A DNA stretch of 64,000 nt from Myxocyprinus asiaticus. Lineage: Eukaryota; Chordata; Actinopteri; Cypriniformes; Catostomidae. The notes under the pieces are model-generated. The model did not search any database, was not told where the DNA came from, and saw only the letters and a list, made by a program, of their open reading frames with translations. The position numbers and the translations under genes were made by a program. The stretch spans positions 24,107,880-24,171,879 of the forward strand of contig NC_059379.1 of the NCBI RefSeq assembly GCF_019703515.2, read 5' to 3'. Shown here in pieces: positions 38,803 to 47,738 of the stretch (position 1 is its first letter; every line of letters begins with the position of its first letter).

Positions 38803-38805
<3 letters not shown>

Positions 38806-38846
<41 letters not shown>
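38806..38846. repeat. (TA)n microsatellite
   Basis: A TA run that served as target for the palindromic Tc1 derivative beginning at 38847. Confidence 0.95.
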
Positions 38847-38851
<5 letters not shown>

Positions 38852-39243
38852 ATCAGCCACAACATTAGGGCTACAACTAATGATTATTTTGATAATCAAT
38901 TAATCGAACGTTTATTAGAACGATAATTCAATTATTTGAATATGCCGATTATTGCAACGATTAATCATTAGCTCTTAACTGATTATTCAGCTTGTGCCTG
39001 ACTTAAAAGGTTGTATTAAACATGCTTGCTAACAATAAAGAGGACAAAATCATCTTTTAAAAATACCTCTAAATGACATTCACTGAATTAAAGGGGGAAA
39101 ACCCCACTTTTTATTAAGTTTAATTCAGTAAAGAAATACACTGCAAAAAAAATCCTATTGTTATCAAGTGTTCTTATATTGTTTTCCATTTAAATTGTCT
39201 AAAAATCCTTAAAACAAGATACATATACATGAGAAGCAACATA

Positions 39244-40712
39244 AACTCAGCAAAAAAAGAAACGTCCCTTTTTCAGGACACTGTATTTTAAAGATAATTT
39301 TGTAAAAATCCAAATAACTTTACAGATCTTTATTGTAAAGGGTTTAAATAATGTTTTCCATGCTTGTTCAATGAACCATAAACAATTAATGAACATGCAC
39401 CTGTGGAACGGACATTAAGACACTAACAGCTTACAGACGGTAGGCAATTAAGGTCACAGTTATAAAAACTTAGGACACTAAAGAGACCTTTCTACTGACT
39501 CTGAAAAACACAAAATAAAGATGCCCAGGGTCCCTGCTCCTCTGCGTGAACGTGCCTTACTGGAGGCATGAGGACTGCAGATGTGGCCAGGGCAATAAAT
39601 TGCAATGTCAGTACTGTGAGACGCATAAGACAGCGCTACAGGGAGACAGGAAGGACAGCTGACCGTCCTCACAGTGGCAGACCATGTGTAACAACACCTG
39701 CACAGGATCGGTTCATCCGAATATCACACCTGTGGGACAGGTATAGTATGGCAACAACAACTGCCCGAGTTACACCAGGAACGCACAATCCCTCCATCAG
39801 TGCTCAGACTGTCTGCAATAATCTGAGAGAGGCTGGACTGAGGGCTTGTAGGCCTGTTGTAAGGCAGGTCCTTACCAGACATCACCGGCAACAGTGTCAC
39901 ATATGGGCACAAACCCACCTTCGCTGGGCAAGACAGGACTGGCAAAATGTGCTCTTCACTGACGAGTCGCGGTTTTGTCCCACCAGGGGTGATGGTCAGA
40001 CTTGCGTTTATCGTCGAAGGAATGAGCGTTACACCGAGGCCTGTACTCTGGAGCGGGATCGATTTGGAGGTGGAGGGTCCATCATGGTCTGGTGCGGTGT
40101 GTCACAGCATCATCGGACTGAGCTTGTTGTCAATGCAGGCAATCTCAGTGCTGTGCATTACAGGGAAGACATCCTCCTCCCTCATGTGGTACCCTTCCTG
40201 CAGGCTCCTCCTGACATGACCCTCCAGCATGACAATGCCACCAGCCATACTGCTCGTTCTGTGTGTGATTTTCTGCAAGACAGGAATGTCAGTGTTCTGC
40301 CATGGCCAACGAAGAGCCTGGACCTCAATCCCATTGAGCACGTCTGGGACCTGTTGGATCAGAGGGTGAGGGCTAGGGCCATTCCCCCCAGAAAAGTCTG
40401 GGAACTTGCAAGTGCCTTGGTAGAAGAGTGGGGTAACATCTCACAGCAAGAACTGGCAAATCTGGTACAGTCCATGAGGAGGAGATGCACTGCAGTACTT
40501 AATGCAGCTGGTGGCCACACCAGATACTGACTGTTACTTTTGATTTTGACCCCCTCTTTGATCAGGGACACATTATTCCATTTCTGTTGATCACATGTCT
40601 GTGAAACTTGTTCAGTTTATGTCTTAGTTGTTGAATCTTTAAATGTTCATACAAATATTTACACATGTTTTGTTTGCTGAAAATAAAAGCAGTTGAAAGT
40701 GAGAGGACGTTT
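39244..40712 (+). mobile_element. Tc1-like DD34E transposon, family 3 copy 1
   Basis: The left end aactcagcaaaaaaagaaacg matches the left end of the copy at 62081. The right end stops at gagaggacgttt, missing the outermost ttttgctgagtt seen in the other copy. It is therefore probably end-truncated. Confidence 0.85.
39568..40530 (+). CDS. Tc1-like transposase, long frame lacking the first residues
   Basis: 320 codons are open. The HTH region (MRTADVARAINCNVSTVRRI), the linker GRTADRPHSGRP, and all catalytic positions are present: Asp in FTDESRF, Asp in QHDNATSH, Glu in LNPIEHVWD. The second and third are 34 residues apart (DD34E). The end GGHTRY is the family's usual end. The natural start is at 39521 (MPRVPAPLRERA), but a deletion of about 10 bp after it, compared with the copy at 62356, shifts the frame. 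Only an internal start is therefore available, and about 19 residues are lost. Confidence 0.85.
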   Translation: MRTADVARAINCNVSTVRRIRQRYRETGRTADRPHSGRPCVTTPAQDRFIRISHLWDRYSMATTTARVTPGTHNPSISAQTVCNNLREAGLRACRPVVRQVLTRHHRQQCHIWAQTHLRWARQDWQNVLFTDESRFCPTRGDGQTCVYRRRNERYTEACTLERDRFGGGGSIMVWCGVSQHHRTELVVNAGNLSAVHYREDILLPHVVPFLQAPPDMTLQHDNATSHTARSVCDFLQDRNVSVLPWPTKSLDLNPIEHVWDLLDQRVRARAIPPRKVWELASALVEEWGNISQQELANLVQSMRRRCTAVLNAAGGHTRY

Positions 40713-41188
40713 CTATGATATTTAGACTTGCTTTAAGCGAATGTATCTTAAATATAATTGTATTTTGTATATAAGTGTATTTTTTCACTTGGTTATACAT
40801 CTGCCAGTGCAGTAAAGACAAAATATACTTATATTCAAGATCTATTCACTAAAAGCAAGTCTAAATATCTTATATGCTGCTTCTCAGGTGAATGCATCTT
40901 TTTTTAAAGGATTTTTAGATATTTTAAAATATTTGTATTTTTAATATTATATTCAACATTCTCAGATAACAATTTTTTTCTTCTGCAGTATAGCTGCTAA
41001 AGAAAATGTACATTGTTTTAAAGGAGTTTTAGATATTTATATTGGAAAACAAGCCAAAACAAAAACAAATCAAAAACGTATTTTGTTGCAGTGAATAATG
41101 GGGCGAAGACTACCACTCTCACCTTTCTGTTCACTTCAATCCATCTTTAACTCACAAAAAAACAAACTCTCTCTTATTAATAAAGCTG

Positions 41189-41644
41189 CATTTAGGGGGC
41201 CTGGGTAACTCAGCAAGTACAGACGCTGACTGCCACACCTGGAGTCGCAAGTTCGAATCCAGGGCGTGCTGAGTGACTCCAGTCAGGCTTCCTAAACAAC
41301 CAATTGGCCCGGTTGCTAGGGTGGGTAGAGTCACATTGGGTTAACCTCCTTGTGGTCACTATAATGTGGTTCTTGCTCTCAGTGGGGCACATGGTGAGTT
41401 GTGCATGGATGCCGCGGAGAATAGCGTGAAGCGTCCACACGTGCTAGGTCTCCCCGGATAACGCACTCAACAAGCCACGTGATAAGATGCGTGGATTGAC
41501 GGTCTCTGATATGGAGGCAACTGAGATTCGTCTTCCGCCACCCGGATTGAGGCGAGTCACTACGCCACCACGAGGTGCTAGAGCGCACTGGGAATTGGGC
41601 ATGACAAATTGGGGAGAAAAGGGGAGAGAAAAAAAAATAGATAA
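41189..41644 (+). mobile_element. tRNA-derived SINE with 10-bp target duplication
   Basis: The head has a tRNA-like promoter: a box-A-like taactcagcaagta and a box B agttcgaatcc 30-40 bp later. A long conserved body follows (ggtgagttgtgcatggatg, gattgaggcgagtcactac), ending in an A-rich tail. The flanks share aataaagctg at 41179-41188 and 41645-41654. It is transcribed by RNA polymerase III and mobilised by a LINE, by analogy with the class. Confidence 0.88.
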
Positions 41645-42923
41645 AATAAAGCTGAGTATTGCCAATTTTCTTCACGATAAGAAATGCACAGTGACACATA
41701 TATTATGATTCAATAAGTTGCGAGCCATCACGTTATAATCTAGCTGCATTAAGCGCGCTTGAGGGATGAGCATCCCCGCGACAGAGCGTTCATCAGCCGG
41801 GTGCAGTTTCAATCTCTCCACCTTAGATCAGGACATTCACGCAACTCATAGAAGAGGCGCTGACTGCACAGAGAATTGCCAGTTTCAGAGTTTGTAATTA
41901 TTTACATGATCTGCTTCCATATTATTTGAACTTTAATAAAGCTATAATGCATTAAATATAACTGCATTTAAGATGTAACACCGGGGCGTTTCCTTTAGAG
42001 AAAATTGACACGCAAGTTTTGCTTCAGCGGAGCGGCAGCTCCAGCTCCACTTATTCCACAAAAATGAGTGATTCTGTATTTACTTATTTTGTATTATTTC
42101 ATTATAATTCCCTCATAATTTGTGATCTACATCACCTAAAGCTGTGAAAGTTTAGAGTGCATCTGGACTGTGAGCTGTGTAATTCTTCCTCTCCTCAGTC
42201 AGGTGCGAACTGCAGTGCTGCTCTCACACATCATCATTAGAGTTTCATATGATCTCATTTTACATTAAATGAGATCGAACGACTATTCGACAACGAAAAT
42301 TTGTATCAACAATTTTTTACTGTCGACATTGTCGATAACGTTGACTAATCGTTTCAGCCCTACACAACATTAAAACCACCTGCCTAATATTGTGTAGGCC
42401 TCCCTCATGCCGGCAAAACAGTGCCAACACACATATCCCAGAATAGCATTCTGAGATAATAATCTCACCACAATTGTACGGTGCGGTTATCTGAGTTACT
42501 GTAGACTTTGTCAGTTCGAACCAGTATGACTATTCTCTGTTGACCTCTCTCAACAACAAGGCATTTCCATCCACAGAACTGCCGCTCACTGGATGTTTTG
42601 TGTTTTTGGCACCATTCAGAGTAAATTCTAGATACTGTTGTGTGTAAAAATCCCAGGAGATCAGCAATTACAGAAATACTCAAACCAGCCCGTCTGGCAC
42701 CAACAATTATGCTACGATCCAAATCACTGAGATCACACTTTTCCCCATTCTGATGGTTGATGTGAACATTAACTGAAGCTCCTGACCCTTATCTGCATGA
42801 TTTTATGCACTGCACTGCTGCCACATGATTGGCTGATTAGATAATCACATGGATGATTGTTGGTGCCAGATGGGCTGGTTTGAGTATTCCTGTAACTGCT
42901 GATCTCCTGGGATTTTCTCTAGA

Positions 42924-43012
42924 ACAGGGCTACTCAACTTCGGAAAGGTCAGGGGCCGCAAAGCTGGATCCCTGTACCCTTGAGGGCCGCACTCTTAATT
43001 TTTATGATTACT
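42924..43012. repeat. Fragment of a CAGGGCTACTCAAC repeat
   Basis: It begins acagggctactcaacttcgg and contains ggggccgcaaagctgg and gagggccgcactctta. This resembles one end of a hAT-type repeat. It is cut off on the right by a TA-rich microsatellite (43012-43052). Confidence 0.45.
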
Positions 43013-43062
43013 GTATATACTGTATATAATATATATATATATATACATACATATACACTATT

Positions 43063-43763
43063 GTATTGGTACTAGAAAATCACTTGCCGTTATATCAAAC
43101 ACTGCTGAAAGCTATCTGGTTAGTTAAATGAAGCTTAACATTGTCTTTGTGTTTGTTTTTGAGCTGCCACAGTATGCAATAGACTGGCATGTCTTAAGGT
43201 CAATATTATGTCAAAAATGGCAAAAAAGAAACGGCTTTCTCAAGAAACTCATCGGTCAATCATTGTTTTGAGGAATGAAGGCTATACAATGTTTGAAATT
43301 GCCAAAAAACTGAAAATTTCATATAAAGGTGTACACTACAGTCTTCAAAGAAAAAAGACAACTGGCTCTAACAAGGACAGAAAGAGATGTGAAAGGCCAG
43401 ATGTACAACTAAACAAGAGGATAAGTACATCAGAGTCTCTAGTCTGAGAAATAGATGCCTCACATATCCTCAGCTGACAGCTTCATTGAATTCTACCTGC
43501 TCAACACTAGCTTCATGTATGTCTAGAATGCCAAGGATCTGCAAAGCTGTCATTGCTGCACGTGGAGGATTTTTTGATGAGAACTCTTTGAAGTAGTTTA
43601 AGAAGTTCTGAATTATTTTTTCAAATTGTAATAGTAATTTTTCACATTATTAATGTCCTGACTATACATTGTGATCAGTTGAATGCCACTTTGGTAAATA
43701 AAAGTACCAGTTTCTTTCCATAAGAGCAAAATCTGTACATTATTCCAAACTTTTAGCCACCAG

Positions 43764-43766
<3 letters not shown>
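43063..43766 (+). mobile_element. Tc1-like family 2, truncated copy
   Basis: The left end is missing; homology starts at ttggtactagaaaatcac. A frame at 43208-43447 encodes the best preserved N-terminus of the family (MAKKKRLSQETHRSIIVLRN through QLNKRIST). The element then jumps from agcttcatgtatgt to ctagaatgccaagg, so nearly all of the catalytic part is deleted. The right end is ccaaacttttagccaccagtg. A (TA)n tract follows. Confidence 0.8.

Positions 43767-43768
<2 letters not shown>

Positions 43769-43826
<58 letters not shown>
43769..43826. repeat. (TA)n microsatellite
   Basis: A TA run next to the right end of the truncated Tc1 copy. Confidence 0.95.
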
Positions 43827-43828
<2 letters not shown>

Positions 43829-43876
43829 AATTATACGTTAACATTTTTATAGTAAGAATGTTGAAATGTTAGTTAA

Positions 43877-44436
43877 CAGGATAGTTCACCTAAAAATGAA
43901 AAATTTCTCATCATTTTCTCACCTTCATGCCATCCCAGATGTGTATACATTTCTTTCTTCTGCTGAAGAAAAATGAAGATTATTTAGAAAAAATATCTAA
44001 TCTCTGTGAATGAGAGACAGATCAATATTTAAGTCCTTGGCTTTTTTACTATAAATCTCCACTTTCACTTTCAGATGTAAAAAGTGAAACTAAACAGGTG
44101 CCACATGTGGTTTACAGATGTGAAAGTGAAAGTGGAGATTTATAGTAAAAAAAAGGACTTGATCTTTTTCTCACTTACACCTATCATATTACTTCTGAAG
44201 ACATGGATTTAACCACTGGAGTATTATAGATTACTTGTATGCTGCCTTTATGTGCTTTTTGGAGCTTCAAAGTTCTGGCCTCCATTTACTTGTACTGCAT
44301 GGACCTACAGAGCTGAGATATTCTTCTAAAAATCTTTATTTGTGTTCTGCAAAAGAAAAAGTCATACACATCTGGGATGGCATGGGGGTGAGTAAATGAT
44401 GAGAGAATTTTCGTTTTTGGGTGTACTAGCCCTTTT
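43877..44436. mobile_element. Fold-back MITE, undivided copy
   Basis: The left arm (aggatagttcacctaaaaat, then catcccagatgtg and ctttcttctgctg) and the right arm (acatctgggatggcatggg, then gagagaattttcg) are complements. The centre contains a second, tighter inverted repeat: ctttttta-ctataaatctccactttcac at 44042 and its complement near 44120-44155. It is the same family as 10394-11846. Confidence 0.75.
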
Positions 44437-44499
44437 AGTAATTATTTTAATCTTAAGGGGTGTAACAGTTCGATTTTCTGATATAGATCAGATCTATTC

Positions 44500-44650
44500 A
44501 GAATCAGAATGAGCTTTATTGCACACACACAAGGAATTTGTCATGGTGACAGAAGCTGTCACTGTGATTGTCAACTAACAAACACCATGAATGTTCAACA
44601 TCACATACAGCAGATATGTGTTCAAAAACAAGAGCGATATAACCAAAATT
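44500..44650. repeat. Fish interspersed repeat fragment
   Basis: Contains gaatcagaatgagctttattg and cacacaaggaatttgtcatgg, a module I recognise as common in fish genomes, probably the end of a non-LTR element. It is only a fragment; the assignment is from memory. Confidence 0.4.
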
Positions 44651-44983
44651 AGCACCAAAAGTCATTCAAAGTCATAAAGATCAGTTCACCCCCTTAGTAT
44701 TGCGCCGAAGTAGATCACTTAGCATTTGCGTGAGGGTGTCTCAACGCCATCACTGAAGGAAAAACTCAGCAGCAGGATAAGCTGGCGGAACCTGCACGGA
44801 AGCACGCTAAACCCAGAATTGACACATTCAGTCATGAACACCATTTTACAGGCCAGAGCGCCATCCACGAGATGCCTCTACGTGCTAAAATGAAATGTGT
44901 TCACTGATTGGTGTCTCTCACATGCAGGGGTGTAGATTTCCGTAGACCCCCCCAATAATAATAAAAACAAGCAAGTACAACCC

Positions 44984-45007
44984 CACCCCAAGCCCCCCCC
45001 CCCCCCA
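44984..45007. repeat. C-rich tract
   Basis: Runs of C up to about 16 bases in a C- and A-rich stretch (44948-45065). It could form G-quadruplex or i-motif structures. Confidence 0.8.
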
Positions 45008-45205
45008 ATATTTATACCATGATCAATGGGGACATGTAAATTCTTCACACTGTAACCCCCACCCCAATGTTCAAGCCAAATCTACGCCCTTGCTCACATG
45101 GCAAAGACCCAGTAAACTGCCCCGTACATGAAATTATCATATTTCTTCAAGAGCGATTAGACGCAGGATTCACTCCGTCAATGCTCAAAGTGTGTGTGAC
45201 AACTA

Positions 45206-46764
45206 CAGGTGCATCTCAATAAATTAGAATGTCGTGGAAAAGTTCATTTATTTCAGTAATTCAACTCAAATTGTGAAACCTGTGTATTAAATAAATTCAA
45301 TGACTTAGTTTAAGTCTTTGGTTCTTTTAATTGTGATGATTTTGGCTCACATTTAACAAAAACCCACCAATTCACTATCTCAAAAAATTAGAATATTTTG
45401 ACATGCCAATCAGCTAATCAACTCAAAACACCTGCAAAGGTTTCCTGAGCCTTCAAAATGGTCTCTCAGTTTGGTTCACTAGGCTACACAATCATGGGGA
45501 AGACTGCTGATCTGACAGTTGTCCAGAAGACAATCATTGACACCCTTCACAAGGAGAGTAAGCCACAAACATTCATTGCCAAAGAAGCTGGCTGTTCACA
45601 GAGTGCTGTATCCAAGCATGTTAACAGAAAGTTGAGTGGAAGGAAAAAGTGTTGAAGAAAAAGATGCACAACCAACCGAGAGAACCGCAGCCTTATGATT
45701 GTCCAGCAAAATCGATTCAAGAATTTGGGAGAACTTCACAAGGAATGGACTGAGGCTGGGGTAAAGGCATCAAGAGCCACCACACACAGACATGTCAAGG
45801 AATTTGGCTACAGCTGTCATATTCCTCTTGTTAAGCCACTCCTGAACCACAGACAATGTCAGAGGCGTCTTACCTGGGCTAAGGAGAAGAAGAACTGGAC
45901 TGTTGCCCAGTGTTCCAAAGTCCTCTTTTCAGATGAGAGCAAGTTTTGTATTTCATTTGGAAACCAAGGTCCAAGAGTCTGGAGGAAGGGTGGAGAAGCT
46001 CATAGCCCAAGTTGCTTGAAGTCCAGTGTTAAGTTTCCACAGTCTGTGATGATTTGGGGTGCAATGTCATCTGCTGGTGTTTGTCCATTGTGTTTTTTGA
46101 AAAGCAAAGTCACTGCACCCGTTTACCAAGACATTTTGGAGCACTTCATGCTTCCTTCTGCTGACCAGCTTTTTAAAGATGCTGATTTCATTTTCCAGCA
46201 GGATTTGGCACCTGCCCACACTGCCAAAAGCACCAAAAGTTGGTTAAATGACCATGGTGTTGGTGTGCTTGACTGGCCAGCAAACTCACCAGACCTGAAC
46301 CCCATAGAGAATCTATGAGGTATTGTCAAGAGGAAAATGAGAAACAAGAGACCAAAAAATGCAGATGAGCTGAAGGCCACTGTCAAAGAAACCTGGGCTT
46401 CCATACCACCACAGCAGTGCCACAAACTGATCACCTCCATGCCACGCCGAATTGAGGCAGTAATTAAAGCAAAAGGAGCCCCTACCAAGTATTGAGTACA
46501 TATACAGTAAATGAACATACTTTCCAGAAGGCCAACAATTCACTAAAAATGTTTTTTTTATTGTTCTTATGATGTATTCTAATTTTTTGAGATAGTGAAT
46601 TGGTGGGTTTTTGTTAAATGTGAGCCAAAATCATCACAATTAAAAGAACCAAAGACTTAAACTAAGTCATTGAATTTATTTAATACACGGGTTTCACAAT
46701 TTGAGTTGAATTACTGAAATAAATGAACTTTTCCACGACATTCTAATTTATTGAGATGCACCTG
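45206..46764 (+). mobile_element. Tc1-like DD34E transposon, family 1 copy B
   Basis: The ends acaggtgcatctcaataaat and its complement lie inside TA at 45204-45205 and 46765-46766. Both inverted arms carry the same change relative to the other copies (ttcaatgacttag in place of a longer ttcaatgcacacagactgaag module). Confidence 0.93.
45458..46495 (+). pseudogene. Tc1-like transposase with two or more stops, copy B
   Basis: It starts MVSQFGSLGYTIMGKTADL, like copies A and C. A stop follows GRKKC at 45653, and a second stop at 46316-46318 replaces the Trp after NPIENL. Between them a 207-codon frame keeps the catalytic Asp, Asp and Glu. The C-terminus (RRIEAVIKAKGAPTKY) is readable after the second stop, so this copy shows the full-length family end that copies A and C have lost. 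Confidence 0.9.
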
Positions 46765-46766
46765 TA

Positions 46767-47408
46767 TATCTGCATATAACACACATGAAGCCGGCGCCAC
46801 TATAGGCAAGCATGATTTAATCATAAAGTTCCTTAGAGGAGCAAGATGATTAAACCCACCTCGGCCGGCTACAGTCCCAACTTGTTTTGCATATGTTTTG
46901 CATTTGACATATGTTTTGCAGCAGGATGTTTTCTCAAAACACATTCGCAAGGTTTTTCAACCTAGACATAACGTCTCTCTCAAAAAAAAATGCTCTCTGT
47001 CTAGAGCGCTTGCTATTTTATTGGCCAAATATACTGTATACTTATGCCTCTCTTTTTAAGTGCGGGCTCCCTGTCACTTTACACAACCACCTGCATTCGG
47101 ACCGTTCTGCTCCCAAAGTTACAGGCACTTCATTATAAATAAACGTCCTTTCCGACTGGAATTGTGAAGGGGTTAATCCATACTATATGACCATAGTTCA
47201 TATATATATTCTGAGTGTGCCCCTCCTGGCTGACCATGAGGGACATTCACTTACGGCATACTCATGTTGGTCGTCGTCCCGCGAGACTGCGGCATCATGT
47301 TTCCTCTCTAGGAAGGTTATGTTGTGTAGTGTGGCGTGATGGGACTCTGTTCCCCATATGCATTAGCAGAATGCAATGTCAAGTGTACTGAGTCATAAGG
47401 AAACGTCT
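46767..47408. other. Intergenic DNA, unassigned
   Basis: No gene is recognised. Near 47350-47385 a segment (ccccatatgcattagcagaatgcaatgtc) repeats the inner part of the right end of the MITE at 47409-47738, suggesting a partial second copy of that repeat. Confidence 0.45.
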
Positions 47409-47738
47409 CGTTACGTACGTAACCTCGGTTCCCTGAGACGAAGGGAATGAGACATTGCGAATGCTGGCTGCACTACAAGACTCAGAATTCTATGAGGTGA
47501 GAGCGATGCACTCTTTGTCCCCAAGTCAGAAAATTAGGAATGGTGTTTGCGCGCCTGCTTTTATAGCGGACAGCTTTGCGCCTAAAATGCTGGGGCTCAA
47601 ACACCATAGCCAATATTTGAATATTGCTGTTATTGTAAAGAGGTTTCAACTAGGTCGTGTAGAAGGACACTCCCCATATGCGTTAACAGAATGCAATGTC
47701 TCGTTCCCTTTGTCTCAGGGAACCAAGGTTACGTACAA
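47409..47738. mobile_element. MITE with GTTACGTAC...GGTTCCCTGAGAC inverted ends
   Basis: The left end cgtaacctcggttccctgag and the right end ctcagggaaccaaggttacg are complements. Subterminal gaatgagacattgc pairs with gcaatgtctcgttc. It has no coding capacity. It abuts the reverse-transcriptase relic on its right. Confidence 0.75.

Larger units (their letters stand above)
39139..41093. mobile_element. Inverted-repeat MITE split by a Tc1 element
   Basis: The left end cactgcaaaaaaaatcc follows ta. The right end is cgtattttgttgcagtg. The left arm module (gagaagcaacata and aaaaatccttaaaacaag) pairs with the right arm (tatgctgcttctcag, aaaggatttttagat). The loop contains the Tc1 element at 39244-40712. 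Confidence 0.75.
38866..42362. mobile_element. hAT element with 8-bp target duplication, hosting a MITE, a Tc1 and a SINE
   Basis: The ends are tagggctacaactaatgatt and taatcgtttcagcccta. The exact duplication cacaacat lies at 38858-38865 and 42363-42370. No hAT transposase is recognisable inside; the body holds a MITE (39139-41093), a SINE (41189-41644) and AT-rich sequence. Confidence 0.88.
38847..42923. mobile_element. Palindromic Tc1-like derivative, copy 1 (host of nested insertions)
   Basis: The left end gccgatcagccacaacat is cut after 38865 by the hAT element and continues after 42370 with taaaaccacctgcctaat. An N-terminal Tc1 transposase HTH is encoded on the minus strand at 42465-42722 (IIVGARRAGLSIS through VSRIYSEWCQK). 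After about 130 bp of leader sequence, a second start of the same HTH (atgattgttggtgccagatg at 42854) runs on the plus strand. The right half is lost near 42923 at the edge of another repeat. Confidence 0.75.

Noticed and set aside
41189..41270. Functional tRNA gene
   Set aside because: Box A and B motifs are present, but the sequence does not close into a cloverleaf with a sound anticodon stem and continues into a SINE body with an A-rich tail.
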